Source of the DNA: CALBPI01 sp039027435
GTDB taxonomy: Bacteria; Pseudomonadota; Gammaproteobacteria; Steroidobacterales; Woeseiaceae
DNA: 64,000 nucleotides
Direction of reading: 5' to 3'
NCBI GenBank assembly: GCA_039027435.1
Contig: JBCCKF010000008.1
Location: 62,001-126,000 of the forward strand
The translations under genes and the position numbers were made by a program. The notes beneath the pieces were generated by a model that was not told the DNA's origin, made no database searches, and saw only the letters and a program-made list of their open reading frames with translations. Of the stretch, positions 15,566 to 24,781 are shown in pieces; the first letter of the stretch is position 1, and each line of letters begins with the position of its first letter.

Positions 15566-16970
15566 ATCAGTCTGGGCTCAAATCGTCCTGACGCTATCGC
15601 TTTGCGGCTGCGCGATTGCAGATCAGCAAGAGCGCGTCGACTTGATCGTCTACGGTGACTACGTCCTGACCATGGCCGATGAGGATGCGCCGCTAGCCGA
15701 TGGTGCAATTGCGATCGACGATAGTCTTATTGTCGCTGTTGGCTCTCGCCGCGAGATTGACGCTCGCTATGTTTCGGAGACGAGGCTCGACGGACATCAG
15801 CGGGCGGTTATGCCGGGATTGGTTAACGGGCATACGCATGCTGCGATGACGTTGCTGCGTGGCGTAGCTGATGATCTTCAGCTGATGGAATGGCTGACGA
15901 ACTATATCTTCCCCGCCGAGATTGAAGTGGTCGATGAGGCGTTTGTTCGCGTCGGCACGCAACTCGCGTGCTGGGAGATGATCGAATCGGGAACCACCAG
16001 CTTTGTCGACATGTACTTTTTTCCAGAGACTGTCTCGCAGGTGGTCGAAGACTGCGGACTGCGTGCAGTGGTCGCACCGTCGGTTATCGAACAACAGTCG
16101 CCCGACGCATCTGACGGGGAGACTTCGCTCCGGCAGGCGACCGACTATGTCCGGCGCTGGCAGGGCAAGTCGGAGCGTATCGTGCCCGCAGTCGGTGCAC
16201 ACTCGGTCTACACCATCAGCGAATCCGGATTACGTAAGATCGCCGATGCGGCGCGCAAGGTGAACGCACCTATCGCGATCCACGTCTCAGAATCGCTCGC
16301 GGAAATCGACCAAATCAAGTCCGCCTATAGCAAGACGCCCGTCGAGGTGCTTCAGATGGTAGGCATGCTCGATCAGCCTGTGATCGCAGCACATGTCGTG
16401 CATCCCAGTCCCGACGATATTGCGTTACTCGCACGTTACGGAGTTGGTGCCATCCACAACCCCACCTCTAATCTGAAGCTCTCATCGGGAATCGCACCTG
16501 TGACGGATCTGCGCGAGGGTGGCGTCAAGGTCGGACTCGGCACCGATGGTGCCGCCAGTAACAACGATCTGGATCTATGGGAGGAAATACGGCTTGCAGG
16601 ACTCCTCGCCAAGGGCCGTTCCATGGATCCGACCGATCTTCCTGCAAAGACCGTTCTGACACTCAGCACGCGGGAAGGTGCAGCGGCAATCGGGCTCGGT
16701 GACCGAGTCGGCAAGCTAGCCGTTGGCATGCGAGCCGATTTGATTCAGGTGGATTTCAGTAAGACCCGGCATGCCCCGCTCTACGATATCTATTCTCACC
16801 TCGTCTACGTCGCCGACAGCACTGATGTCGTCACCACCATCGTTGATGGTCAGGTCTTGATGAGCGATCGACAGATTCACACCATCGATGAGTCCGCTTT
16901 AGCTGGCGAGGTGCAGCGTTGGCGCACCCGAATTGCAGAAGCGCTGAACCTGCCGGTCACCCGGCCTTGA
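15549..16970 (+). CDS. Lipoprotein amidohydrolase, MTA/SAH- or adenosine-deaminase-like (TRZ/ATZ family)
   Basis: 473 residues. The cytosine-deaminase/TrzN-type barrel is complete: NGHTHAAMTLLRGVADD (metal His pair), ESGTTSFVDMYFFPE, IAIHVSE, the HVVHPSPDD region and LGTDGAASNNDLDLWEE (catalytic Asp and substrate loop), all as in MtaD-type 5-methylthioadenosine/S-adenosylhomocysteine deaminases. Unlike those cytosolic enzymes it starts with a lipoprotein signal, lipobox LCGC at about residue 21, so it should be anchored in the envelope. The start at 15549 overlaps the cupin gene. A longer open frame upstream is read-through of the cupin region. It converges on deoB with a 14-base overlap. The substrate is inferred from family and from purine-salvage neighbours. 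Confidence 0.85.
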   Translation: MNLSSKSVWAQIVLTLSLCGCAIADQQERVDLIVYGDYVLTMADEDAPLADGAIAIDDSLIVAVGSRREIDARYVSETRLDGHQRAVMPGLVNGHTHAAMTLLRGVADDLQLMEWLTNYIFPAEIEVVDEAFVRVGTQLACWEMIESGTTSFVDMYFFPETVSQVVEDCGLRAVVAPSVIEQQSPDASDGETSLRQATDYVRRWQGKSERIVPAVGAHSVYTISESGLRKIADAARKVNAPIAIHVSESLAEIDQIKSAYSKTPVEVLQMVGMLDQPVIAAHVVHPSPDDIALLARYGVGAIHNPTSNLKLSSGIAPVTDLREGGVKVGLGTDGAASNNDLDLWEEIRLAGLLAKGRSMDPTDLPAKTVLTLSTREGAAAIGLGDRVGKLAVGMRADLIQVDFSKTRHAPLYDIYSHLVYVADSTDVVTTIVDGQVLMSDRQIHTIDESALAGEVQRWRTRIAEALNLPVTRP

Positions 16971-18177
16971 GAAACTCCTGCCCGTAAGGCAATGGCGCAA
17001 GGTCGAAGTGCTCGGCCAACGTCTGCCCGATATCAGCGAAGCTATCGCGTTTGCCGATACTACCCGCAGCGATACCACCGCCCGCTACTAATACGGGAAT
17101 GTACTCGCGGGTATGGTCAGTGCCCGGCCATGTAGGATCACATCCATGGTCCGCGCACAGAATCAGTAGATCGTCCGGATTCAGAGCTGCTCGAATTTTC
17201 GGCAAGACCGCATCGAACGCTTCCAACGCGTTCGCGTAACCGGCAGGATCGCGCCGGTGTCCGTACAGCATGTCGAAGTCGACGAGATTGGTGAAGACGA
17301 GTGATCTGTCGCCCGCTGCCGCAATCGCTTCCAGTGTTGCCGCAACCAGCGCCTCGTTGCCCGTTGCCTTCACCGTCTTGCTGATACCACGATGGGCGAA
17401 AATATCGGCGATCTTTCCGACGCTAACTACCTCTCCACCCGATTCAATCAGCTTGTCGAGCAGCGTCGGAGCGTGAGGTGGCGTAGTCAGATCACGGCGA
17501 TTACCGGTGCGAATGAAGGACGCCGCGTCGTCACCAACAAACGGTCTTGCGATGACGCGCCCGACCCGATACTCGTCAACAAGCTCACGTGCGATCTCGC
17601 ATAAGGCGTAAAGCCGATCGAGTCCGAACGCTTCTTCATGAGCGGCAATCTGAAAGACACTGTCGGCCGATGTGTACACGATGGGCTTGCCGGTTCGGCA
17701 ATGGGCCTCACCGAGCTCCTTGATGATTTCTGTCCCGCTGGCGTGACAATTTCCAAGCACACCCGGTAGCTCAGCACGTGAGATCAGTGCATCGAGGAGC
17801 TCGGACGGAAACGCCGATTCCCGGTTTTCAAAATAGCCCCAATCGAACATGACCGGACAGCCGGCGATTTCCCAGTGACCGGACGGCGTGTCCTTGCCAC
17901 TGGATAGCTCAGCGGCACAACCCCAGGCCGCGTTGGGCTCAATTTCTGGCTCGCCATCGACCCACTGTCCCGTGACCAGACGCGCGGCGTGCATCAGACC
18001 CATACGCGAAAGATTCGGCAACGTCAGCGGCTTCGCACGCTCGCCACGCTCGAATGCTTCGCGACAATAGCGGGCGATACTGCCTAGGGTATTCGCGTTG
18101 ACGTCCCCAAAACGCTCGGCATCCGGCGTCGCGCCAACACCGAAAGAATCGAGAACCAAAATAACTGCACGTGACAT
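16957..18177 (-). CDS. deoB: Phosphopentomutase
   Basis: Interconverts (deoxy)ribose-1-phosphate and -5-phosphate, the step after DeoD. The 406-residue product matches the family length. Alkaline-phosphatase-superfamily metal ligands are visible: VLDSFGVGATPDA (Asp at about residue 9), NANTLGSIA (Thr nucleophile/phosphosite), GKDTPSGHWE, and near the C-terminus ADHGCDPTWPGTDHTREYIP, which carries the remaining Asp/His ligands. The ATG at 18177 is set by this alignment; the frame is open further upstream without similarity. The 3' end overlaps the convergent amidohydrolase by 14 bases. Confidence 0.96.
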   Translation of the reverse strand: MSRAVILVLDSFGVGATPDAERFGDVNANTLGSIARYCREAFERGERAKPLTLPNLSRMGLMHAARLVTGQWVDGEPEIEPNAAWGCAAELSSGKDTPSGHWEIAGCPVMFDWGYFENRESAFPSELLDALISRAELPGVLGNCHASGTEIIKELGEAHCRTGKPIVYTSADSVFQIAAHEEAFGLDRLYALCEIARELVDEYRVGRVIARPFVGDDAASFIRTGNRRDLTTPPHAPTLLDKLIESGGEVVSVGKIADIFAHRGISKTVKATGNEALVAATLEAIAAAGDRSLVFTNLVDFDMLYGHRRDPAGYANALEAFDAVLPKIRAALNPDDLLILCADHGCDPTWPGTDHTREYIPVLVAGGGIAAGSIGKRDSFADIGQTLAEHFDLAPLPYGQEFLKAG

Positions 18178-18268
18178 ACTGTTCAGCCTTCGCAGGTGCT
18201 GCATCCGTCTTCCAGTCTCTATAATAGCGGCTTCGCACCTTGTGCTCACACTTGAGGAAAGCCTACCG

Positions 18269-19513
18269 ATGCCGCCAAGAAGAGAGTTCGACGTAGTCGT
18301 TTGGGGTGCAACAGGATTCACCGGTCGACTGGTGGCGGAACACCTGGCTGATACGTATGGACACGATGGTGAACTCACTTGGGCGATCGGCGGGCGCAAC
18401 GCGGATAAGCTTGCGCAAATCGGTGCCACCCTAGAGCGCGACGGGGCTCGCCCTGAAGCTATCGTGGGCGATTCCGGTGACGTGGAAGCAATGAAGTCAC
18501 TAGCGGAGTGCACCAGAGTCGTGGCAACAACGGTCGGACCTTACAGCCTGTATGGGAACGAACTGGTCGCAGCATGCGCTCGCGCTGGCACCCATTACTG
18601 CGATCTGGCCGGCGAGGTGCCTTGGGTCAGACGCATGATCGATGCACACGAAAAGACAGCCGTGCAATCCGGCGCGATACTCGTGCCCTCGAGCGGGTTT
18701 GATTGCATCCCCTCCGACCTTGGTGCCTTTTATCTGCAGCAGCAGGCTCGAGCTATTTTTGGCACGCCTGCACAGCGCATTCACATGCTCGTGCGTAAGG
18801 CCGATGGCGGCATCAGCTGTGGCACAGCAACGAGCATGCTGGAGATCGCCGCCGAAGCGCAGAAGAGTGCACGGTGCCGTCGCCTTTTGCTCGACCCCTA
18901 TTCCCTCAACCCGGAAAACACCAGCGGCGATGACAAGAATGAGAGCCTGATGTTCGGCCTTGATGAGCTATCCGGCCAGTGGGTGGCTCCGTTTCTCATG
19001 GCCTCCATCAATACCCGCGTGGTGCGGCGCAGCGCCGCTTTGCTAAGCCCGCTCTACGGCGAAGACTTCCGCTACTCCGAGTTTATCTCCACCGGCACCG
19101 GCGCGGGCGCCGCGGTCAAGGCTGCGGCCATCAGCGCCGCAATGGCGAGCCTGTTCACGGGTGCCGCCATTCCGCCAACAAGAGCACTGCTGCGCAGAGT
19201 CCTGCCTGACCCTGGCGAAGGCCCGGATGAGAACGCACGAAAACGAGGTGGATTCGTTATCGACTTCGTCGGCTTGACGGAGCACGGTGACTCGATTACC
19301 GCTCAAGTCACCGGTGACCGCGACCCAGGCTACGGCGCGACCAGCAGAATGCTGGGTGAGACCGCGGTCGCCTTGTCGAAGCGAAAGAAGCGCCGCGGTA
19401 CAGGCGGTGGATTCCTGACGCCCGCGTCTGCCATGGGGGATGGCCTCGTCGACAGACTGCAGGCAAATGCGGGGATGACCTTCTCAGTGAAAGCCCACTC
19501 CCCTGCCGGCTAA
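18269..19513 (+). CDS. Saccharopine dehydrogenase-like NAD(P)-binding protein (trans-acting enoyl reductase type)
   Basis: 414 residues with an N-terminal Rossmann domain: VVVWGATGFTGRLVAEHL at about residues 9-26, then AIGGRNADKL. The conserved TVGPYSLYGNELVAACARAG and THYCDLAGEVPWVRRMIDAH are the hallmark of the saccharopine-dehydrogenase-like oxidoreductases that include mycobacterial trans-acting enoyl reductases; the family reduces enoyl or carbonyl groups in lipids. SSGFDCIPSDLGAF follows. The ATG at 18269 has TTGAGGAAAG upstream. It stands alone, divergent from deoB and convergent with the signalling operon (6-base gap). The native substrate, probably a lipid, is unknown. Confidence 0.85.
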   Translation: MPPRREFDVVVWGATGFTGRLVAEHLADTYGHDGELTWAIGGRNADKLAQIGATLERDGARPEAIVGDSGDVEAMKSLAECTRVVATTVGPYSLYGNELVAACARAGTHYCDLAGEVPWVRRMIDAHEKTAVQSGAILVPSSGFDCIPSDLGAFYLQQQARAIFGTPAQRIHMLVRKADGGISCGTATSMLEIAAEAQKSARCRRLLLDPYSLNPENTSGDDKNESLMFGLDELSGQWVAPFLMASINTRVVRRSAALLSPLYGEDFRYSEFISTGTGAGAAVKAAAISAAMASLFTGAAIPPTRALLRRVLPDPGEGPDENARKRGGFVIDFVGLTEHGDSITAQVTGDRDPGYGATSRMLGETAVALSKRKKRRGTGGGFLTPASAMGDGLVDRLQANAGMTFSVKAHSPAG

Positions 19514-19519
19514 TCGTCT

Positions 19520-20695
19520 TTACCCGTTGACGACGGCGTCAGCCGGTGCGGGTGCACCTGTCACCTGAATCGGCTGATCCAATGCCCCGGACTGGTGAAA
19601 TTCGAGTAGGTGTTCGATCACTGCGGTCGTTACGCCCTGGCCTGCACAGACCAACAGACTACCCGAAGTCGACAGCACATCCTCTGCGATCCTCATACCC
19701 ACCTCGAGTTCGGCGGCAGACACCTCTGTGACTTCTGCTGGCGTTGCCGCTGATGCGCCCTCGACAAGTCGAGACAGCAATCGAGGGTCAAATTCTGACG
19801 ACCGACGCTTGAGTTCCTCGATACGTTCATCCCGATCGTATCCCCGTGCTCGCAACGCCTCTTCGGATGCGACCAGGTGCAGTGCGCGCGCGCCCATCGG
19901 TATCGACTCTGCTCGAATGGAGTCTTCTGGCCAGCCTGCTCCGGAATAGTGCTTGTGCTGGTATCGAATCGTTTCTGCGACCGCCTCCAAGCGAGGTATG
20001 CGCTCAAGTTGCTCAGCCGCACGATCCGCGGTGGCGTAGTAGACGCGTCGCTCTTCATCCTCGAGCGGAACACCGCTATTGATCTTCGCCAATGTGCTGG
20101 CGCGAAGGGAAACACACCCGATTTGCGAGAGGAGTACCGCGGTCTGGATGGTCCAATGGTCTTTGTCGCTGAGTTCAGGAATCGCCTGCAGCAACTCGTC
20201 GACGCGTGATTGGATCTTACCTGTTCGGCCGAACACATCCGGACGCGCCAGCGACAACAGATCTGTCAGGACCTCGATACTGCCGATCAGCGTCTCTTCG
20301 AGCAGCGTCTTCTCAGCGGTGATCAGTGCGTATTGCTGCAGCCCTTGCGCTACTGCTTGCCGAAGCCCCTGGACATCACACGGTTTGGTGAGATACCGGT
20401 AGACCTCTCCGTCGTTCACCGCGGACACCGCGGTTTGCTGATCCGAGTTCCCCGTGAGCATCATCCGAACCGAATCCGGTGACAACTGCTTTGCCGCGCG
20501 AAGGAACTCCACGCCGTCCATTCCAGGCATTCGCATGTCGGAAACAATGAGCGCGAACGTATCCTCGTTGGCGATCTTTGCGAGGCCCTCTTCCGGACCT
20601 ACCGCAATATGGACGTTGCAGTCCTTGCGAATCGCACGCTTGATCGCGTCAAGTACATTGGATTCATCGTCGACAAACAACACTCGATTGTTCAT
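19520..20695 (-). CDS. Response regulator with receiver and degenerate HD-GYP-like domain
   Basis: 391 residues. The receiver has acidic pair D9/D10, phosphoacceptor Asp53 in VSDMRMPGMDG, Thr in MLTGNS and Lys in YLTKPCD. Residues about 145-300 follow an HD-GYP domain in layout but have lost the motifs: the HD dyad position reads VLLSQIGCVSL, the later histidines are reduced to RYQHKHYSGAGWP, and GYP is GWP. Such proteins are probably binding or scaffold outputs and not c-di-GMP phosphodiesterases. A C-terminal block (ELEVGMRIAEDVLSTSGSLL) is like the tail of HD-GYP/HDOD regulators. It is last in a three-gene unit, overlapping the upstream regulator by 4 bases. Confidence 0.85.
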   Translation of the reverse strand: MNNRVLFVDDESNVLDAIKRAIRKDCNVHIAVGPEEGLAKIANEDTFALIVSDMRMPGMDGVEFLRAAKQLSPDSVRMMLTGNSDQQTAVSAVNDGEVYRYLTKPCDVQGLRQAVAQGLQQYALITAEKTLLEETLIGSIEVLTDLLSLARPDVFGRTGKIQSRVDELLQAIPELSDKDHWTIQTAVLLSQIGCVSLRASTLAKINSGVPLEDEERRVYYATADRAAEQLERIPRLEAVAETIRYQHKHYSGAGWPEDSIRAESIPMGARALHLVASEEALRARGYDRDERIEELKRRSSEFDPRLLSRLVEGASAATPAEVTEVSAAELEVGMRIAEDVLSTSGSLLVCAGQGVTTAVIEHLLEFHQSGALDQPIQVTGAPAPADAVVNG

Positions 20696-21885
20696 GCTGC
20701 ATTCCTTGTTTCGAAGAGTTTCAAAGCGTTCTCACGCCATTGCGCAAGGTGCTCACCAAAGCCCAGCGATTGCAGCCAGTCTTCATCGAGCGTGAGTTCT
20801 CCATCATCGTGTAGCTCATCGTGCAAAGCGCGAGCGACGTGCAATGCCACGATGGGCGCAAAACCAGTAACGGGGGTCTTCTGAGGTTCGGCGTAGAACG
20901 CGATGGCCTCTACAATGCCGTCAGACAAGCCCCACAACCCCAGCAGGTAGGCGCCGATTTCGCCATGAGTGACCCCGAGTACCTGGCGTTCCGCATCGAT
21001 CCGTGCAGCACCATCGGCAACCGCGTTCTGCACCGCTTCAAAGCGCTCGGGAATCTCACCCGCGAGAATCAGCTTGCCGAGCTCGTGCAACATCGCCGCC
21101 TGAAATGACTCTTCGACCTCGACCGCGTTGTCCGTCATCTGCTTGGCAATCGTGCGAGCCAGCGATGCGGTTCGTTGTCCCCGCCGACTCAGTTGTTCAG
21201 CGGAAATTACGCTGCGCTCCTGATCAAACATGCGGAAAGCTGATTGAGACAGTACGAGGGACCGAATAACGTCGAGCCCCAGGTACGTGACGGCGTGTTG
21301 GATCGAACTCACGCTCCGTCGCAGTCCGAAGAACGCCGAGTTCACGAGCTGAAGAATCTTCGCACTCATCGCCATGTCCTCGGCAATGATCTCCGCCACC
21401 TTCGGCATGTCCGGATCTTCCTTGGCCATCTCCTGATTCAGAGCGGCATAAACGGAAGGAACACTCGGCAACTGTCCAATCTCGGATGTGATCTTTCGCA
21501 GCTCGCCATCCTGCATCAAGTTACGCAACTTGGAGGTACGCAGAACGGTCTCGCGCAGCGTGTCCGCATCGCAAGGCTTGGCAAGAAACTGATGTGCGCT
21601 CGCGATGGAGCGGATTGTGGATTCCTGTTCCGAGTGTCCTGACAGAATAATGCGCGCTGTACCCGGATACAGACGCCGGACCTCAGAAAGTAGGTAGGCC
21701 CCATCGTGCTCTGGCATCCGCATATCGCTAACGACAATATCTACGGGCGCCTCCGCCATCATCTCAAGCGCTTCGAGTGCACCCTCTGCAAAGAGCATTT
21801 CCCATTCGTGACGCAATGGACGCAGCATGCGGCGCAGCCCACTGAGAATGTTGGGCTCATCATCAACGAAAATGACGCGCATCAT
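20692..21885 (-). CDS. Response regulator with receiver and HDOD domain
   Basis: 397 residues. The receiver shows D8/D9, phosphoacceptor Asp54 in VSDMRMPEHDG, and the Lys of FLAKPCD. From about residue 140 an HDOD domain begins: IGQLPSVPSVYAALNQEM, AEDMAMSAKILQLVNSAFFGLRR, SIQHAVTYLGLDVIRSLVLSQ, then AAMLHELGKLILAGEIPE and HGEIGAYLLGLWGL. HDOD is a catalytically silent HD relative found in signalling outputs. It overlaps both neighbours by 4 bases (ATGA style), so the three proteins are made in fixed ratio. It most likely receives phosphate from the adjacent kinase. Confidence 0.92.
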   Translation of the reverse strand: MMRVIFVDDEPNILSGLRRMLRPLRHEWEMLFAEGALEALEMMAEAPVDIVVSDMRMPEHDGAYLLSEVRRLYPGTARIILSGHSEQESTIRSIASAHQFLAKPCDADTLRETVLRTSKLRNLMQDGELRKITSEIGQLPSVPSVYAALNQEMAKEDPDMPKVAEIIAEDMAMSAKILQLVNSAFFGLRRSVSSIQHAVTYLGLDVIRSLVLSQSAFRMFDQERSVISAEQLSRRGQRTASLARTIAKQMTDNAVEVEESFQAAMLHELGKLILAGEIPERFEAVQNAVADGAARIDAERQVLGVTHGEIGAYLLGLWGLSDGIVEAIAFYAEPQKTPVTGFAPIVALHVARALHDELHDDGELTLDEDWLQSLGFGEHLAQWRENALKLFETRNAA

Positions 21886-23885
21886 GCGACAGCACCCAGT
21901 GCATCGCTGCTGTGGCTGCTCTTGCGAGGCAACACAATACGGAAAGTCGCACCTTCGCCGGGCTCACTCTCCAACAGGAGCCGACCGGAATGCTGCTCAG
22001 TGACGACGCGGCGTGATATAGCCAGGCCCTGCCCCGTGCCGCGCCCAACCTCTTTGGTTGTGAAAAACGGATCAAAAATCTTGCTCTGAATTTTTTCCGG
22101 AACACCGGGTCCGTTGTCGGAAATGCTGATTTCCACGTGGTCTTCATCCAACGACTGAGTCCTGACGGTGATCTCTCCCCGTCCGTCCCTGTCGGACTGC
22201 TCCGCAATTGCATGCGCGGCGTTCACGACAATGTTGAGTACGACCTGTCCCAACGCGGACGGCATACAGGAAACCGGCCCAAGACCCGGATCCAGCTCCA
22301 ACGAGACATCGGCAACGTATTTGTATTCGTTGCGTGCAACGGTGACGGTGCTCTCGACCAGTCGATTGATGTCCGACGGCTCCGGAGTCCCTGACCCTGG
22401 ATGTGAGAAGTCCTTGAGCGCAAGAACGATTTCCCGGATCTTGCCGATACCAGCTTTACCCTGATCCAGCGCACCGGGGATTTCCTCCCTCAGGTATTCA
22501 AGGTCAGCCTCATCAATCGCCTTGCGGATCGCTTCTGATGGCGCGACGAGGTCACCGGACTCGGAAATCGCCTGCAACAGGGGATCAAGCGCCGCAAAGA
22601 CGCCATCAACGTCGGCGAAAGACTCTTGCAGAAACGACAGGTTGTCACTCACGTACTGCGCGGGCGTATTGATCTCGTGGGCTATTCCAGCGGACAGCTC
22701 GCCGATCGACTCCAGTTTCTGGTTTAGCTGGAGCTGGGCGTGCAGTTCGTCGCGTTCGCGTTGCGCGCGATTGCGTTCGGACACATCGGCAAGCATGGCG
22801 ATCATCCCAACGACCATTCCGTTCGCATCGACATGCGGCGAAGCGCTGTACGCGCACTCCATCACATTGCCTTCATTGGTATGCAGCGTTACCGGCATGT
22901 CCCGCACGACCGCACCGCGTTCGATCTTCGCAGTGCTCTTGGTGAAGGCTTTGGTGTCCGTATCCTCGCCGAGGAACTCAACGAGCTTGTGTCCGATGAC
23001 CTTATCCGACGAACGGCCGAGCGTGCCAAAAAAAATGCGATTGCAGTCAACAATCTCCATATCGAGGTTGAGACTCACCATCATCGTGGGGGAGCTATCG
23101 TAGATTTCTCGTCGATAGTTCTCGGCCTCCATTGCCCTTCTGGCCTGTTGCTCCTGTTCGGTGACGTCCGTCAAATAGACGTCCATTGCGGCTACGCCAT
23201 CGGCAGGATGTGCCCGCGCAAAGACCGCCACGTGTCGTTGGTTGCCGTGATCGTCTGTGACGATATGACTATCGCGATACTCAGGAATCGAGCCCGCACG
23301 CAGGCTCTGTAGCTGAGCGAGCCCTGCAAGCAACCCATGCAGGTGGTGATCCGAAACCTGCTCTGCGCGCTCTACTGACAGGAATTTAAGCAGCGCTCGA
23401 TTAGCACGACTCACCGCTCCATCCGCGTCGACCGTCAGCGTTGCCACAGGCATGTTGTTGTAAAGCTCTTCGTACTGATGGCGAGCAGTGGACACATGCA
23501 CTCGCTGGAACCGCCTCACGATACTGCGATGCAGCAGCCTCCCTATACTGGCCGGACGCAGCTGTGATGGGTCAAACGCATCGTCCGCCCCGGACTTGAG
23601 CACGTCGTCCATCACTACTTCAGGCTGAGCGGTCGCAACAATGACCGTTGCGGGCGACATAGTGTTCACCAGCGCGGAAAGCCGGTGCGGGAGCCAGGAC
23701 TCAATAGATACAGTCGCCAGAAGGACCCCATCCCAGGGGTCGCCCGATTGGTCGATCCCGATATCGTCGGACGCATGGGACCGGCGGCTGACCTCGTAAT
23801 CGGTCATATCATTCAGGTGGGCGTGCAGCGTATCGGCGACCGCCGTCGACGACGCGTCTTCGAGCAATAGAAGTTTATGGCGCAT
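21882..23885 (-). CDS. PAS-domain sensor histidine kinase
   Basis: 667 residues, no clear transmembrane segment, so a cytosolic sensor. The N-terminal 110 residues look like a diverged receiver (LLLLEDASSTAV...; no standard Asp site). Two PAS domains follow, near 125-250 (YEELYNNMPVATLTVDADG) and 255-380 (IYDSSPTMMVSLNLDMEIVD, with a C-terminal PAC-like stretch). The phosphoacceptor is His403 in GIAHEINTPAQYV, followed by an unusually acidic helix. The ATPase has N box LNIVVNAAHAI, G1 ISDNGPGVP and G2 GRGTGQGLAISRRVV. It is the first gene of the operon with the two receiver proteins. The signal sensed is unknown. Confidence 0.92.
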   Translation of the reverse strand: MRHKLLLLEDASSTAVADTLHAHLNDMTDYEVSRRSHASDDIGIDQSGDPWDGVLLATVSIESWLPHRLSALVNTMSPATVIVATAQPEVVMDDVLKSGADDAFDPSQLRPASIGRLLHRSIVRRFQRVHVSTARHQYEELYNNMPVATLTVDADGAVSRANRALLKFLSVERAEQVSDHHLHGLLAGLAQLQSLRAGSIPEYRDSHIVTDDHGNQRHVAVFARAHPADGVAAMDVYLTDVTEQEQQARRAMEAENYRREIYDSSPTMMVSLNLDMEIVDCNRIFFGTLGRSSDKVIGHKLVEFLGEDTDTKAFTKSTAKIERGAVVRDMPVTLHTNEGNVMECAYSASPHVDANGMVVGMIAMLADVSERNRAQRERDELHAQLQLNQKLESIGELSAGIAHEINTPAQYVSDNLSFLQESFADVDGVFAALDPLLQAISESGDLVAPSEAIRKAIDEADLEYLREEIPGALDQGKAGIGKIREIVLALKDFSHPGSGTPEPSDINRLVESTVTVARNEYKYVADVSLELDPGLGPVSCMPSALGQVVLNIVVNAAHAIAEQSDRDGRGEITVRTQSLDEDHVEISISDNGPGVPEKIQSKIFDPFFTTKEVGRGTGQGLAISRRVVTEQHSGRLLLESEPGEGATFRIVLPRKSSHSSDALGAVA

Positions 23886-24007
23886 ACGGGGGAAAGCGGC
23901 ACGGCTGTTGAAATATTTAGCTCAAACCGGGGGTCGAATCGCTGTATAGCCTTGTTCTTAGGGGTACTGGGTTGAAGGCACGAGCGCCGCAGGGTAGTGT
24001 CGAAGTT

Positions 24008-24027
24008 CGCACTGTCACAAAAGTGCG
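24008..24027. promoter_or_regulatory. Inverted repeat upstream of lipoprotein pair
   Basis: CGCACT-gtcacaaa-AGTGCG, a perfect 6-bp repeat with an 8-base spacer, lies 46 bases before the lipoprotein gene start and in the divergent region shared with the kinase operon. A second short repeat (CCCTC-T-GAGGG) lies just downstream. Operator function is a guess. Confidence 0.3.
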
Positions 24028-24073
24028 TCAGAACAGGACCCTCTGAGGGCGTCACCGGATAACGGAGGTCGAT

Positions 24074-24781
24074 TTGAGGTATGTCACCAGGTTCGTAATG
24101 ACCGCTTTGGTCGTGACGGTTTTGAGTGGTTGCGGTACCGCGATAAAGGTTCGATCGGGCCAAATGCCTGATGCGGTTGTGCAGCAACTACCTTTGCGAG
24201 TTGGGGTTCGATTCGATGAATCGATAACCGACTTCTCCTATAAAGAGAAACTCGCCACAGGCGGGACCTACTCGATTGATTTGGATGATGCCTCTGCCGA
24301 AATGCTCACCTCGACGTTTGGCGACCTGTTTCAGGAAATGATCCTTGTCCCACCAGGCGAGGACGTGCCGCCAGTCGATATTCTTATCGAGCCGACCCTC
24401 AGCGCACTTGAGTTCGTTGTGCCATCACAGACCATCTCAAACGACTATGCAATCTGGATAAAGTACCAGGTCAAAGTCTATGATTCGAATGGAAAAATTC
24501 AGGCTGATTACCTGATTCCTGCGTACGGCAAAGCCCCCAAGGACTCCTTCGTCGGCGGCACTAAGGGAGCGCTCTCTGTCGCCGCAAATCGCGCGCTCAG
24601 GGATGCCTCCACGGTTTTGCTCACGCGGTTCGTGGTGGACGCCAAACTGGAAGGCCGGCAACTGCGCCCTGTACAAGTCGCGGAGCGCCCTGCACCCACG
24701 CAGACAGAACCGCCCAGCGACGAACCCGATACGACATCTGACGAAGTTGTGGAAAGTGAACTTTCGGAGCAATACCTGTGA
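24074..24781 (+). CDS. Lipoprotein of unknown function (first of coupled pair)
   Basis: I do not recognise the family. 235 residues, type II signal with lipobox VLSGC at about residues 16-20. The start is TTG at 24074, supported by GGAGG five bases before it; the next in-frame ATG would cut the signal short. The mature chain alternates beta-strand-like stretches (LRVGVRFDESITDF, VDILIEPTLSALEFVVPS, YAIWIKYQVKVYDSNG), reminiscent of the small periplasmic lipoproteins that assemble at the outer membrane, then a tail rich in Pro, Thr and Glu. The stop overlaps the next lipoprotein gene by 4 bases, so the two are probably made together. Confidence 0.75.
   Translation: MRYVTRFVMTALVVTVLSGCGTAIKVRSGQMPDAVVQQLPLRVGVRFDESITDFSYKEKLATGGTYSIDLDDASAEMLTSTFGDLFQEMILVPPGEDVPPVDILIEPTLSALEFVVPSQTISNDYAIWIKYQVKVYDSNGKIQADYLIPAYGKAPKDSFVGGTKGALSVAANRALRDASTVLLTRFVVDAKLEGRQLRPVQVAERPAPTQTEPPSDEPDTTSDEVVESELSEQYL

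Noticed and set aside
17939..18238. Minus-strand frame overlapping the deoB start
   Set aside because: It lies in another frame of the same strand within deoB and its leader; deoB explains the region.
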